From JALNYB01 sp963676235 (GTDB taxonomy: Archaea; Thermoplasmatota; Thermoplasmata; Methanomassiliicoccales; Methanomethylophilaceae): a stretch of 64,000 nt of DNA. The stretch lies in the NCBI GenBank assembly GCA_963676235.1, contig OY781044.1, forward strand, positions 868,001-932,000, given 5' to 3'. Shown piece by piece: positions 43,279 to 53,147 of the stretch. A model generated the notes under the pieces. That model searched no databases and was not told the origin of the DNA. It was given only the letters and a program-made list of their open reading frames with translations. Each line of letters begins with the position of its first letter. Position 1 is the stretch's first letter. The position numbers were made by a program, and so were the translations under genes.

Positions 43279-44646
43279 ATGCATTCTCCAAATGGCGGTA
43301 CTGAACAAAATGATAATGTCCAGTTCTGTATTGAATACGGTGCAGAATTGCGCCACGATTCCTCAGATGGACCTGTAGAGGATGTCAATTATTTCTTTGT
43401 AAGGGATGGTTTTGATTCGTATTCTTTGATGATGTGGATAGAATGCAAGGGACCGGAAGGTTCTTCTAACACAATGAGAAAACCATCTAAAACAAAGGTC
43501 CTTAAGAAGAGCATGTCAAAGAACACAAAGACGATCATAGCTTTGGCAGTTGTGATATTGTGTTGCCTTCCTATGCTTCCGGGGTTGTTAGTAGAGCCGT
43601 CGCATACGGATACAGAAATGTCGTTTGGGATAGGGATGCCCATACATGACCTTTGGGCTGACGGCGCAATATCCGTAGTCTTGAATGATTCCGATGCTGC
43701 AAATATAACGTACACTCTTACATATTTGGGCAAGGTATCCGGAGATTGCACATGGTATCTGCGCACCGATGATGGTGTGATCTATGATGTTGTAGATTCT
43801 ACGGCTCAAAGAAAACCGTACTCTGAAATAGATACCGGGCGTATAATAGCGGTGTCGGATGATATACTTCATACAGGATCGTTCGATCTGAGATTAGTAG
43901 TAGGGTCTGTCACATACACCGATGTGCTAATTTTGGATGGAGAAGTTAGTATTAGTTATCAGTGGACATTCATAGGAATAGGTGGAGTAAGCAAGGAATG
44001 TTCAATGGACATTCAGTTCAGCTATATCGAGTATTACGAATACGCTACTGATACATCCATAGGTAGGAGCACCTCTGTAAGGGTAGCTGATTTTGCTGTC
44101 GTGACACCTTTGATAGATGGAATGATCACTTCATTACGTGCAGAATATATTGAACAGTACGGTTCTTTTGATGACAATTGGTTTATAAATTATATTTTGA
44201 CATTCGTTCAGATGTGTTATGGATATCCGCCTTCTTCACAGCCAGATCTCTATCTTTTCGGAGAGATGGATTATTTTGCATATCCTATACAAGTAATATT
44301 CCTAGGAATGGGAGATTGCGAAGATACTTCGATATTGGCGGCGGCAATGTTCAATTCTGCAGGTTATGAGGCCGCTGTAGGTTTTGTTTATTCTCAGATT
44401 TCTAATACCTCATCGATCATTGGTCATGCAGTTGCGGCAGTGAATCTCACGGCAATAGTCACAGACATCAATACCGATCTTGGACATTATGTGAGATATT
44501 ATAAGACCATAGACGAAATTACTTTCTTTTCATGCGAGACCACAACAGATATACAGTTGGCCGCGGGTTTCATCGAGGAAACATATCTTGAAACGATCGC
44601 GTCTAAAATGAATAATTTCTATATTGTAACAGTTAATAACGTTTAA
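43279..44646 (+). CDS. Membrane-anchored transglutaminase-like protein
   Basis: A 455-residue protein with an N-terminal cytoplasmic stretch of about 80 residues, one membrane helix (IIALAVVILCCLPMLPGLL) and a large outer part. The C-terminal third contains FLGMGDCEDTSILAAAMFNSAGYEA followed by GHAVAAVNL, the Cys and His of a transglutaminase-like (papain-fold) domain; the Asp is probably in the segment after it. The middle is beta-rich. Related archaeal proteins may crosslink or cut surface proteins. The 3' end overlaps the convergent MBL gene by 4 bases. Activity is inferred from motifs. Confidence 0.75.
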   Translation: MHSPNGGTEQNDNVQFCIEYGAELRHDSSDGPVEDVNYFFVRDGFDSYSLMMWIECKGPEGSSNTMRKPSKTKVLKKSMSKNTKTIIALAVVILCCLPMLPGLLVEPSHTDTEMSFGIGMPIHDLWADGAISVVLNDSDAANITYTLTYLGKVSGDCTWYLRTDDGVIYDVVDSTAQRKPYSEIDTGRIIAVSDDILHTGSFDLRLVVGSVTYTDVLILDGEVSISYQWTFIGIGGVSKECSMDIQFSYIEYYEYATDTSIGRSTSVRVADFAVVTPLIDGMITSLRAEYIEQYGSFDDNWFINYILTFVQMCYGYPPSSQPDLYLFGEMDYFAYPIQVIFLGMGDCEDTSILAAAMFNSAGYEAAVGFVYSQISNTSSIIGHAVAAVNLTAIVTDINTDLGHYVRYYKTIDEITFFSCETTTDIQLAAGFIEETYLETIASKMNNFYIVTVNNV

Positions 44647-45482
44647 GGTGCTGATGGAGGGATCCATTCGTCATCATATTTTTGAGCATTTGACATTATA
44701 ATATCTTCCCCAATGTCCAACACTAGAAGATCTGTTGCGGCAATGGTTCTGATGCCTGTTGCTTTTTCAGTCATTTCGGCTTGTTTCGCAGGGTCTTTTT
44801 TTATCATTATTATCCCAAGATGAGTGAAAACTGCTAATTCCGGTTTTACGCGGTTGATGAATTTTACAGCATCCTCGGTACAGAGATGAAATAAGATGCG
44901 GGAGTCATTCGGTGCTGTCACGGGGAGGATAAGAACGCGGACTCCTATGTATTGGTCTGCGATCTCGTCTGTATATCCTGTGTCGCTTACGTAAGCTACG
45001 ATCCCATTAGGTGTATTGAATTTGAATCCTACGTTGGTAGGGTCGCTGTGATTGGCAAAACATATCTCCGTGTGGAGTCCATCGATATCCAGAATGTCTC
45101 CAGGTCTGAAAACAGTGATTGTTTCGGCAATATTCTGATGGTATTGTGAGATACACGGGCCCAGTTTCCCCTCGCCCGTTATAACCGTAGGGCTTCCGTA
45201 GATATGTCCGTGTTTGATCCATCCTCCATGTGTCATTCCTTCAATGGCGACCTCTGCATCGCTGTAATGATCGGGATGGGCATGCGAGATTATGATGGAA
45301 TCAGTATTCGCGAGATCATAATGAATCCTATGCATCTGGGTAAGTGCTCCCGGTCCCGGGTCTATGTGCAGATGATGTTTCTTAGTTCCATGTTCGATCA
45401 GCATTCCGCCGGTGCATCTGGTTTGATACATTGTGGAATGTCTTCCTCCACCAGTGCCTAAGAATGTGATCCTGAATCCCAT
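44643..45482 (-). CDS. Metallo-beta-lactamase fold hydrolase
   Basis: A 279-residue MBL-fold protein of the RNase Z/PhnP-like group. The start RITFLGTGGG, the metal motif IISHAHPDHYSDAEVAI, FANHSDPTNVGFKFN and VAYVSDTGYTDEI supply the expected histidine and aspartate ligands, and LAVFTHLGIIMI provides the last His. Substrate cannot be told; small phosphodiesters or tRNA-like RNA are options in this group. It is divergent from the deaminase gene, with 80 bases between, and is convergent with the transglutaminase gene. Confidence 0.82.
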   Translation of the reverse strand: MGFRITFLGTGGGRHSTMYQTRCTGGMLIEHGTKKHHLHIDPGPGALTQMHRIHYDLANTDSIIISHAHPDHYSDAEVAIEGMTHGGWIKHGHIYGSPTVITGEGKLGPCISQYHQNIAETITVFRPGDILDIDGLHTEICFANHSDPTNVGFKFNTPNGIVAYVSDTGYTDEIADQYIGVRVLILPVTAPNDSRILFHLCTEDAVKFINRVKPELAVFTHLGIIMIKKDPAKQAEMTEKATGIRTIAATDLLVLDIGEDIIMSNAQKYDDEWIPPSAP

Positions 45483-45562
45483 ACACGTGTTATTGTCATT
45501 TTTTCTATATCCTTTTTTTGAAGGTACGAAACTGTTAATATCACAGATGAAAATGCATCGTC

Positions 45563-46852
45563 ATGATTACAGTCATTAGGGATGCTTGGATTGTTACGCA
45601 GGATCCTCAGAAAAGGATCATCAGAGGCGATGTCGTCATCGACGGTGAACGCATTTTATCAGTGGGAAACAAATACATAGAATCGGCGGACATCGAAATA
45701 GATGCATCCGGAGACATTGTCATTCCTGGGCTTATCAATACACATTCTCATGTAGCAATGTCTGTGATGAAGGGTGTTGTAGACGATCTTCTTTTCCCGG
45801 ATTTCTTGAATAAAGTGTTCAAGATAGATTCCGACAGGACAGATGCGGATCTGGATGTCGGAACGAAGGTCGGCTGCATGGAAATGATGCGTAGCGGAAC
45901 CACGACATTCGTCGATATGTACTATTCGGAGGATGTCATCGCAAAAGCGGTGAAGGAAGCAGGCATCAGAGGAGTATTGTGCTGGTGTGTTCTAGATCAG
46001 GAATGTACCACACAGACAGGAAATCCATTGAAGAATTGTAAGAATTTCTACAATTCATTCAAAGGCCAGAAGAAGATCATTCCCGGAGTCGGACTTCAGG
46101 GAGTCTATGTATGTAATGAGGAAACATGCGTGGGTGCAAAAGAATTCTCAGATGAGGTAGAAGCACCGTTGACGTTCCATCTTTCAGAGACCAGAGGCGA
46201 GGTCAACGATCATAAAAAGAAGACTGGGCTCAGGCCGGCCGAGTGGTTGTCTAAGATAGGAGTCCTCGGTCCAAGAGACATCGCGGCCCATTCAGCATGG
46301 CTAACGATGAACGAGGTCAGGCTCATGGCAGAAGCAGGCATGTCCATAGCATCATGTCCTGTATCCAATATGAAATTGGCAACAGGCGGAGTCGCACCTA
46401 TACCGGAGTTCCAAAAATGTGGCGTTAATGTATCGATCGGAACGGATGGAAACACGACGAATAATAGTTTGGATATGCTTTCTGAGATGAAGATCCTTGG
46501 ATTGTTACAGAAATCAAGCAGATGGGATCCGACCGTCACCCCCGCGCAGGACCTTTTGGATTTTGCTACAATAAATGGCGCAAAGGCCATCGGGATGCAG
46601 GATTCATTGGGTTCAATAGAGAAAGGAAAATATGCAGACATAGTGATACTCGATGGCAAGGCACCTAATCTAAGGCCCCTGCTTAGGGAGAATATAATAG
46701 CTAACATAGTCTATTCTGCTTCTACCATCAACGTGAAAACTGTTATCTGTCAGGGAGATATAGTTGTCAGCGACGGAAAGGTGAAAACATTGGACGTAGA
46801 CAAGATCCTAGACCAATCTGAGGATATGTGGAAGGCGCTTTGTTTGAGGTAA
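45563..46852 (+). CDS. 5'-deoxyadenosine / SAH / MTA deaminase-like amidohydrolase
   Basis: A 429-residue amidohydrolase. Metal ligands are in PGLINTHSHVAMS, FHLSETRGE, AAHSAWLT and IGTDGNTTNNSLDMLSE, the order seen in the SAH/MTA deaminase family, called DadD in methanogens where it deaminates 5'-deoxyadenosine. Length and start (MITVIRDAWIVTQDPQKR) are normal. DadD is the entry step of the pathway whose later steps may be the mtnA and class II aldolase genes at 18-20 kb. Substrate inferred from family and genome context. The PHP gene follows after 2 bases. Confidence 0.85.
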   Translation: MITVIRDAWIVTQDPQKRIIRGDVVIDGERILSVGNKYIESADIEIDASGDIVIPGLINTHSHVAMSVMKGVVDDLLFPDFLNKVFKIDSDRTDADLDVGTKVGCMEMMRSGTTTFVDMYYSEDVIAKAVKEAGIRGVLCWCVLDQECTTQTGNPLKNCKNFYNSFKGQKKIIPGVGLQGVYVCNEETCVGAKEFSDEVEAPLTFHLSETRGEVNDHKKKTGLRPAEWLSKIGVLGPRDIAAHSAWLTMNEVRLMAEAGMSIASCPVSNMKLATGGVAPIPEFQKCGVNVSIGTDGNTTNNSLDMLSEMKILGLLQKSSRWDPTVTPAQDLLDFATINGAKAIGMQDSLGSIEKGKYADIVILDGKAPNLRPLLRENIIANIVYSASTINVKTVICQGDIVVSDGKVKTLDVDKILDQSEDMWKALCLR

Positions 46853-46854
46853 AG

Positions 46855-47721
46855 ATGAACGAGACCGATAGGGTAGCATTCAGACATCCGGACTGGAATT
46901 CGATAGCAGAGAGTGGTAAACTCTGCGCAGATATGCACTTCCATACGAATTGTTCAGATTCATACACGGATATACGTCGCCTTATTGATCTCGCACGTTC
47001 AAGGAAGACAGGTGTGGCCATTACAGATCACAATCTTATTTCCTCAGTAATGGAAATAGATATCAAAAGATCGGATGTGTTCATCATTCCGGGAATGGAA
47101 GTGAGCACATCGGATGGCCCCCATATTCTTACTTATTTTTACGATCAGAACGATCTGGAAGAATTCTGGACTTCCAATATAAAGCCGAAACTTCAGGCGT
47201 GTCCTTGGTTAGCATTGAAAGGATGCACAGTCGAGGATCTGTTGAATCTGTTGGAAAAGGAGAATTGTGTCGTTTCCGGCGCTCATCCGATGGGTTATCT
47301 AGGTTCCAATAAGGGAGTAGAGATCTGTAATGTGAAAGGTTATCTTTCAGATGAGGTCGTAGAAAGATTGGATGCGTACGAGGTAATATGCAGCGGAATG
47401 ACAAGAAAGAGCAATCTGTGTGCATTAGAGGCTGCCCAGAGGCATGACCTTGCGTTTACCGGAGGAACAGATGGACATCTGCTATCGGAGGTCGGAAACG
47501 TCGTCTCTGTTGCGGACGCTGAAGATATAGATGGGTTTTTAGACAGTGTTGTAAAAAGAAAGAACATGATAATTGGAAAAGAGAAGAATGTTTTCAGAAA
47601 GGTTGAAATGGGGTCAGCTTCGTTTTCAAAGTTCATAAGACATGCTCCGTCAGCATCTTATGTTCAGTTATATCAAGGTGTAAGATCTGTGAGAAGGGGA
47701 GTTAATAAAAAGTTAAAATGA
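46855..47721 (+). CDS. PHP-domain phosphoesterase
   Basis: A 288-residue protein of the PHP superfamily, metal-dependent phosphatases or nucleases. The N-terminal motif is CADMHFHTNCSDSYTDI, followed by GVAITDHNLIS, PGMEVSTSDGPHILTYF, SGAHPMGY and FTGGTDGHL, together giving the metal-binding residues. The ATG at 46855 has GAGGT just upstream and starts 2 bases after the deaminase stop; a GTG at 46828 is less likely. The tail is basic and probably flexible. Coupling with the deaminase suggests a nucleotide-related job, but substrates are unknown. Confidence 0.82.
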   Translation: MNETDRVAFRHPDWNSIAESGKLCADMHFHTNCSDSYTDIRRLIDLARSRKTGVAITDHNLISSVMEIDIKRSDVFIIPGMEVSTSDGPHILTYFYDQNDLEEFWTSNIKPKLQACPWLALKGCTVEDLLNLLEKENCVVSGAHPMGYLGSNKGVEICNVKGYLSDEVVERLDAYEVICSGMTRKSNLCALEAAQRHDLAFTGGTDGHLLSEVGNVVSVADAEDIDGFLDSVVKRKNMIIGKEKNVFRKVEMGSASFSKFIRHAPSASYVQLYQGVRSVRRGVNKKLK

Positions 47722-47825
47722 TCACAAGTTGTGAAAGGATGCGATCCTCCGCACAGTTTCAGCTTTTGATTATATCAGATTCTCATCCCGCAAGCTCCAT
47801 GCATCATCCATCTTTGTTCATGAAA

Positions 47826-49277
47826 TCAGAGTTGTCCGCTCACCAATCTCGATACACCTGTTTTGAAGCGTTGCCATGTTGTTCTGTTATGATACATTTC
47901 CAATGTGTATTCTGTACAGTATTCCAAATCTTCTAAGAATGCATCATTCATCTCTTTGCCTATTTTTTCTGAATATATCATGACGTTCGTTTCGAAGTTC
48001 AGTTTCATGCTTCTATCATCGAAATTAGCAGATCCCACCGAGCAATAATATCCATCTCCGACCAGAGTCTTAGCGTGAATGAATCCTCTGTTGTATTCGT
48101 ATACCTTCGCGCCTGCTTTCAAGAATACTGATGCCCAGTACCTATTTGCCCAATATACAAAAGGATGGTCTCCGATGTTCGGCATCATGATCCTTACATC
48201 CACGCCTGCGAAAGCCGCTCTGCGCACACAGTCTGCAAGTGCCTGGTCAGGTTCCAGATACGGAGTTTGTATGTACAGTGTCTTCTTGGCATTGGTAACG
48301 ATATTAAGATACTGCATTTGGATGGGATTGTTCTCACTGACATCAGGCCCTCCGGATATGAGTTGCATGCTGGTGTCTCCAGTGCAGGTGTCATATTTGT
48401 AGAATCTATCTTCGAGTACGAGGTCTTTCTTAGTCGCATATCTCCAATCGGCAAGGAATCTGAATTGCATGGAAGCGACAGCTGTTCCATCCACTCTTAC
48501 AGCGCAGTCCCTCCAATATCTGAGAGGTCCCTCCCCCAGATATTCGTCACCGATGTTGTATCCGCCCACGTATCCGATCCTTCCGTCTATGATCGCGATC
48601 TTACGGTGATTCCTGTTATTTTTTCTGGGACTCAGCAAGCATGTCCAAGTGCTGTGAAAAAGAGAATATTCTCCTCCGGCCTTTTTGAACTTCATAATAT
48701 TCTTCTTAGGGCCTTTGTTGTTTCCGATGGCATCGATCATCAATTTTACTTCAACGCCGCTCTTCACTTTGTCGATCAGGATATTCATCAGTTCATTGGA
48801 TATTCTATCGTTCCTTATGATATAGTATTCGAAGTTGATGGTCTCTTTCGCATTTCTGAGATCTTCGAGGAGCGAATCGAAGTATTTTTTACTCTCAGGG
48901 AGTAATGTAACGTTGTTCATATTGGTATATAGGACACCGCCGGCGTTTTGCATGGTATTTGCAAAATTCAGTTTCTCGGCATTTTCGGGATGGCCTTTCA
49001 ATTCCTGCTCCATGATCATTTTTTCGATTTTTAGGACCTCTGCAAGCCTCTCATCTTCTGTTGCTTTATGACGAAAGGTTCTGGTCGAGTAGAATGTCTG
49101 TCCGAGGAACAGATATAATATGAAACCGAAAAGTGGTAAGACCCACAGAACAAGAATCCAGATAACTGTGCTTTTAGGATCATTTCTTTCCCAGAATAGC
49201 ATTGTAATCATCAATATGATATCAATCAGGAATATCAGAAGATAAAGGTTATCCAACACGAAGCCGATCATGTCCAT
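47826..49277 (-). CDS. cls: Cardiolipin synthase-like phospholipase D protein
   Basis: A 483-residue protein with two N-terminal membrane helices and two PLD domains. The HKD motifs are NHRKIAIIDGRIGYVGGYN and FIHAKTLVGDGYYCSVGSAN, both complete. Such enzymes join two phospholipids; archaeal members act on archaetidyl lipids to make glycerol-bridged dimers. Bacterial-type architecture suggests transfer from bacteria long ago. It is convergent with the PHP gene and divergent from the ABC exporter genes. Substrate inferred. Confidence 0.9.
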   Translation of the reverse strand: MDMIGFVLDNLYLLIFLIDIILMITMLFWERNDPKSTVIWILVLWVLPLFGFILYLFLGQTFYSTRTFRHKATEDERLAEVLKIEKMIMEQELKGHPENAEKLNFANTMQNAGGVLYTNMNNVTLLPESKKYFDSLLEDLRNAKETINFEYYIIRNDRISNELMNILIDKVKSGVEVKLMIDAIGNNKGPKKNIMKFKKAGGEYSLFHSTWTCLLSPRKNNRNHRKIAIIDGRIGYVGGYNIGDEYLGEGPLRYWRDCAVRVDGTAVASMQFRFLADWRYATKKDLVLEDRFYKYDTCTGDTSMQLISGGPDVSENNPIQMQYLNIVTNAKKTLYIQTPYLEPDQALADCVRRAAFAGVDVRIMMPNIGDHPFVYWANRYWASVFLKAGAKVYEYNRGFIHAKTLVGDGYYCSVGSANFDDRSMKLNFETNVMIYSEKIGKEMNDAFLEDLEYCTEYTLEMYHNRTTWQRFKTGVSRLVSGQL

Positions 49278-49398
49278 GTTGAATGTAATCTTGTTATGTA
49301 ACGTTTAATACTTTTCGAATATTTTTCATAAAGCATTGATTCTTGTTTAGTCAGCAATCTTTATCAAATAAGATAGATTTAGTATTTCTACAGAGGTT

Positions 49399-50346
49399 AT
49401 GATAATGTCATCCGAATATCCGATCGAAATCGTCAACTTAAGGAAGGAATATGGTTCTTTCGTTGCGGTCAACGATCTCAATCTAAAGATCAAAAAGAAT
49501 AGCTTCACAGGTCTTCTGGGTCCTAATGGTGCCGGAAAGAGCACGACCTTGAAGATATTGACTCATCTGATAACTGCCACATCAGGTGAAGCATTCCTCG
49601 ACGGTATTGATGTTACCAAAGATCCGAAGGCCGCACTCACTAATGTAGGTACTGTCATCGAGACACCCGAATTCTATTCGTATCTTACTCCGAGGGAGAC
49701 CATGAGGTATGTCGGAGAGATAATCGGAATGTCCAAGGAATCCATCCGTTCCGAGACAGAGGAAATTTTGGAAAAGGTCAAGATGGTAGAATGGGGGGAT
49801 AAGAGATTGGGAACATTCTCAAAAGGTATGAGACAGAGAATAGCTCTAGGACAGGCTCTTATGAAAGAGCCCAATATCATCATCCTCGACGAACCCACAT
49901 CGGGTTTGGATCCCAGAGGCATGGTGGAGATAAGAGAGGTGCTCAAGAACCTTAGAACCGATTCAAACGATCTTACGATAGTCATGAGCTCTCATGTATT
50001 GACAGAGGTCCAGGATCTGTGTGACAGGATAGCCATGATAAATCACGGTACACTTCTCATGGATGACGACATCTCTGCGTTCCTGACATCGCATGGTACG
50101 AGATCCATCATTGCAAAGACCGCAGGGGTGCCTGCACCGGAACTCATACAGAGGATTGGAAACATGGATTACGTCATATCGGCAGATCGTCTCGGTAATG
50201 ACATACAGGTCGTTATAAGCGATTCAAAAGAAGACAGGCAGAGATTATTCCACGATATTTCCGGAATGAACGCGGGAGTCTACAGTATAGCAGACAGCGA
50301 CATTCTAGAAACAACATATCTAGATATGATCAAGGAGTCGAGATAA
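49399..50346 (+). CDS. ABC transporter ATP-binding protein (exporter type)
   Basis: A 315-residue ATPase of the ABC-2 exporter kind. Walker A is GPNGAGKSTTLK, signature FSKGMRQRIALGQAL, Walker B IIILDEPTSGLDPRGM and H-loop VMSSHVLTEVQD. The C-terminal 90 residues form a short extra domain common in this group. The partner permease begins on the base where this gene ends (TAATG). Two in-frame ATGs are 6 bases apart (49399 and 49405). Substrate unknown; such pairs export lipids, drugs or peptides. Confidence 0.88.
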   Translation: MIMSSEYPIEIVNLRKEYGSFVAVNDLNLKIKKNSFTGLLGPNGAGKSTTLKILTHLITATSGEAFLDGIDVTKDPKAALTNVGTVIETPEFYSYLTPRETMRYVGEIIGMSKESIRSETEEILEKVKMVEWGDKRLGTFSKGMRQRIALGQALMKEPNIIILDEPTSGLDPRGMVEIREVLKNLRTDSNDLTIVMSSHVLTEVQDLCDRIAMINHGTLLMDDDISAFLTSHGTRSIIAKTAGVPAPELIQRIGNMDYVISADRLGNDIQVVISDSKEDRQRLFHDISGMNAGVYSIADSDILETTYLDMIKESR

Positions 50347-51257
50347 TGTCGTTTTACATAGAGGCTTCCGATTTCAAGCAGGTATATGTCGTTACAAAAA
50401 ACGAGATAGTTAAAAGTGTCAGAGGGAAGAAATTCATCGTAAGTTTAGCAGTTATTTTGCTGATCTTCATGCTTATAACGGTTCTTCCGTATGCTACAGG
50501 CGGTGGATGGTCCGGTAAGACAAGCGGAGATATGCTTTCGTCATATCTGTCGAATATAAGCATGGTATCCCTGCTGATCGTTGCATTGTTGTCATCCGTG
50601 GCATTGGTCTCCGAATTCGAAGAGAGAACCGCATTGATACTTTTCACAAGGCCGATCAAGAGAACATCGATCTTCCTGGGAAAGATAATCTCATGTGTAC
50701 TAATCGAGGGATTCATCCTCGCGGTCTATTACATTTTGACCACAGTGATGCTCGTAGCATTCACAGGGGGTGTGTCGGTTGAGCTTTTGACCTCATTCGG
50801 ATTCTGCATACTGTATCTGTTCGCCGCGTCAGGAATAGCATTCGTGATCAGCGCTTTCATTAAAAAAGGAAGCGTAGGTACTATCATCACCCTTTTGGTA
50901 CTCATAATGGTCATACCTATAATCACACAGATGATGTCCGGCGATACATGGTTCATGCTGAATACTGCAGGGAATACAATAATCACCTGTGTTCCAGATT
51001 ATGTGAATTCATATAACAAGGAGATCCTTACATGGATGAGTTCTATGCAGAGCGCCATAGATTATCTGCTCACATCGGCCGATCCAAAGATCTTGGATGT
51101 TGCAAAGTTTATGCAGAGAATGGTCGATACCCAGATGTTCGGATTCATGAAGATCATCGAAATACCGAATCTTGCGCGTGAGGCTGGAGTTCTTCTCTTA
51201 TGGGGAGTTGCCGCATACTTTGTTGCATGGATAAAGTTCATAAGAAAGGAATTCTGA
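50346..51257 (+). CDS. ABC-2 type transporter permease
   Basis: A 303-residue permease with about six membrane helices, including ILLIFMLITVLPYATGG at the start and GVLLLWGVAAYFVAWIKFIR at the end, and the cytoplasmic EFEERTALILFTRPIKRTSIFLGK, the family's most conserved region. It pairs with the ATPase before it. A hairpin terminator lies 17 bases downstream. Function otherwise unknown. Confidence 0.85.
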   Translation: MSFYIEASDFKQVYVVTKNEIVKSVRGKKFIVSLAVILLIFMLITVLPYATGGGWSGKTSGDMLSSYLSNISMVSLLIVALLSSVALVSEFEERTALILFTRPIKRTSIFLGKIISCVLIEGFILAVYYILTTVMLVAFTGGVSVELLTSFGFCILYLFAASGIAFVISAFIKKGSVGTIITLLVLIMVIPIITQMMSGDTWFMLNTAGNTIITCVPDYVNSYNKEILTWMSSMQSAIDYLLTSADPKILDVAKFMQRMVDTQMFGFMKIIEIPNLAREAGVLLLWGVAAYFVAWIKFIRKEF

Positions 51258-51273
51258 ATTCTTCAATATAAAT

Positions 51274-51307
51274 GTCAGGCGGCCAATCTTAGAATGGCCG
51301 TTCTGAC
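51274..51307 (+). terminator. Hairpin terminator after the ABC exporter
   Basis: GTCAG-g-CGGCCA pairs with TGGCCG-tt-CTGAC around a 9-base loop (11 base pairs with a small internal loop), followed by ACATTTTAATAATTTT. It can serve the rightward ABC genes and perhaps also the convergent ferredoxin gene from the other side. Confidence 0.6.
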
Positions 51308-51441
51308 ACATTTTAATAATTTTGTCTCTCCAGGAATCATTCATTTGAAATTCTAATCAGCAATCATGATGTTGATTTTCTGGATCGTAATCAAAGATCA
51401 CAATGGACGTATCATTATCATGGAGCTGTATTTTTGCGATC

Positions 51442-52089
51442 TCAAAGGATTTTTCCGTTATCAGAGATCGTTACAACATCCATCGGGATCTTTTTTCCGC
51501 TCTTCTCCAATGCTCTTTCGACAGCCCTGGTAAGGCCAGAGCAACACGGGACTTCCATGCGGACGATCATGATGTTCCTGATGCTATTATTGATTAATAT
51601 CTCTGATAATTTATCAGAATAATCTATGTTGTCCAGTTTGGGGCATCCTATCAAGACGGTGCGGCCTTTGACGAATCTCTCATAGAATCCTTCAAAAGAA
51701 TATGCAGAGCAATCGGCGGCTATCAAGAGATCCGCATCGTTGAAATACGATGCGGTGCTCGGAACGAGCCTTATCTGAACCGGCCACTGTTTGGCATCGT
51801 TCTTCGGAGTTCCAGATGTACGATTACGAATGATCTCTATGCGCTTGTGCGGACTGCATAGCGACTTATCTTGCATTGGAAGGTATTGATCCTCAGCATA
51901 GCGTTCTTCTAGCACTATGGCGCCTGCAGGGCATACGGGAAGGCAAGTACCTAAACCATCGCAATAGTCTTCGTGTACGACCTTAGCTTTGCCGTTGACC
52001 ATCTGTATGGCGCCTTCTTGACAGGCTTCTGCACATTTGCCGCACCCTGTGCATTTTTCCTCGATTATTCTTACGGTCTGAGACATCAT
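51442..52089 (-). CDS. Ferredoxin-domain iron-sulfur protein
   Basis: A 215-residue protein. The first 70 residues contain one full 4Fe-4S motif, CTGCGKCAEAC, and a second site CDGLGTCLPVCP that lacks the second Cys of the usual CxxCxxC spacing. The rest has STASYFNDADLLIAADCSAYSF and VLIGCPKLDN plus MEVPCCSGLT, so additional Cys may bind another cluster. This is a known methanogen-type family of unknown role. It overlaps the MazG-like gene by 4 bases (ATGA). Electron carrier role inferred. Confidence 0.75.
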   Translation of the reverse strand: MMSQTVRIIEEKCTGCGKCAEACQEGAIQMVNGKAKVVHEDYCDGLGTCLPVCPAGAIVLEERYAEDQYLPMQDKSLCSPHKRIEIIRNRTSGTPKNDAKQWPVQIRLVPSTASYFNDADLLIAADCSAYSFEGFYERFVKGRTVLIGCPKLDNIDYSDKLSEILINNSIRNIMIVRMEVPCCSGLTRAVERALEKSGKKIPMDVVTISDNGKIL

Positions 52090-52469
52090 TGTATTCCTTC
52101 TGATTGATATTCATTATATTTCTTGTTAGAGCCTTTGGTCTTCTCAACAGGATATTTTTCATTGTTGATCTCGATCTTCTTCTTAAGTTCAGTATACAGA
52201 TCGATATCATTCATCTGAGCGAACCTTAGTATGAAGTACAGTGTGTCTGAGAGTTCTTCGCAGATTATCTGTCTTTTTTTCGGATTCCTCATCAGCTGAG
52301 CAGATTCATCATTATTTTTGAATCTGAATATCTCAAGAAGTTCGGAAGCCTCGGTGACCATCCCTATCGCAAGGTCTTTAGGATTATGGAACTGATCCCA
52401 ATCTCTTGCTTCACAGAATTCTTGAACTATGCATTTCAACTCATTGATAGTAGCTGAAGAGTCATCCAT
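52086..52469 (-). CDS. MazG-like nucleotide pyrophosphohydrolase
   Basis: A 127-residue all-helical protein. The metal motif E-xx-E ... E-xx-D is visible as MVTEASELLEIF and ICEELSDTLYFILRFA. WDQFHNPKDLAIG is the substrate-pocket region of the dCTPase/RS21-C6-like group, which cleans up non-canonical nucleoside triphosphates. Length is normal. It is upstream of and overlaps the iron-sulfur protein gene. The exact nucleotide is unknown. Confidence 0.85.
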   Translation of the reverse strand: MDDSSATINELKCIVQEFCEARDWDQFHNPKDLAIGMVTEASELLEIFRFKNNDESAQLMRNPKKRQIICEELSDTLYFILRFAQMNDIDLYTELKKKIEINNEKYPVEKTKGSNKKYNEYQSEGIQ

Positions 52470-52505
52470 ATTGCCTGTAATGTAGTTTCCTTTTAAAGAC
52501 CATTA

Positions 52506-53045
52506 TCAGTCATCCGGAAGCCCGTCTCTCAGTTTCTGTATTTTTTTAATCACAACGATGTAATTCTGATGTTCTATGTCGCCTGCCTTAGTGCATATCA
52601 GGAATTTCTTATGGGCGTCGTCGGATTGCTGATGAAGTTCATCCGCTTCTGCATACAACTGCGACATCTTCTCATGGGCCGCCTGTCCGTTGGCGGAATT
52701 TTGAACGATCTGCTGATGGTAGGAGTTGGCTTGATTCTTCGCTTCTGATGAGTTTCCGAAGCCCCTATCATGGCAATCCATGGCGGTATTGTTCCATTTG
52801 TCACGTTGTTCTTTGGCAACTTTAACTTCACGGTTGTATTCATCTCTGTGTTCTTTGAATACAGCCGCCTGAGAGGCCTTCGATCTCGCTAGGGCATTGC
52901 ATTTATCGCGTTTGTCTGCCCAGACTTTTGCCTGGTTCTGGAAGTTGTCCCTGTCGCGTTTGTGATTGGCAGCCTCTTTGTTGAGTTCTGCAAGAAGTTC
53001 ATCAAAACTTTTGAGAGGGTTTGCTTCTGATTCTTCTATGCTCAT
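52506..53045 (-). CDS. Coiled-coil protein of unknown function
   Basis: A 179-residue protein that is nearly all helix and very rich in Lys, Asp, Gln and Asn, with heptad-like repeats such as RDNFQNQAKVWADKRDKCN. It resembles conserved archaeal coiled-coil proteins but no named function is known to me. There is no signal peptide or membrane segment. It starts at ATG 53045 and is not tightly linked to its neighbours (36 bases to the MazG-like gene). Confidence 0.6.
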   Translation of the reverse strand: MSIEESEANPLKSFDELLAELNKEAANHKRDRDNFQNQAKVWADKRDKCNALARSKASQAAVFKEHRDEYNREVKVAKEQRDKWNNTAMDCHDRGFGNSSEAKNQANSYHQQIVQNSANGQAAHEKMSQLYAEADELHQQSDDAHKKFLICTKAGDIEHQNYIVVIKKIQKLRDGLPDD

Positions 53046-53147
53046 GATACTGACGATAAGGGTATGCCGATATTTGAGTGCTTTCAGGTGGTTTTCCTGT
53101 TAAGTGTGAGCTATGATCAATTTGATATAATGGGCATTAGATCGATA

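Noticed and set aside
48165..48905. Rightward 246-codon frame inside the cardiolipin synthase gene
   Set aside because: Entirely antisense to both conserved PLD domains; no family similarity.
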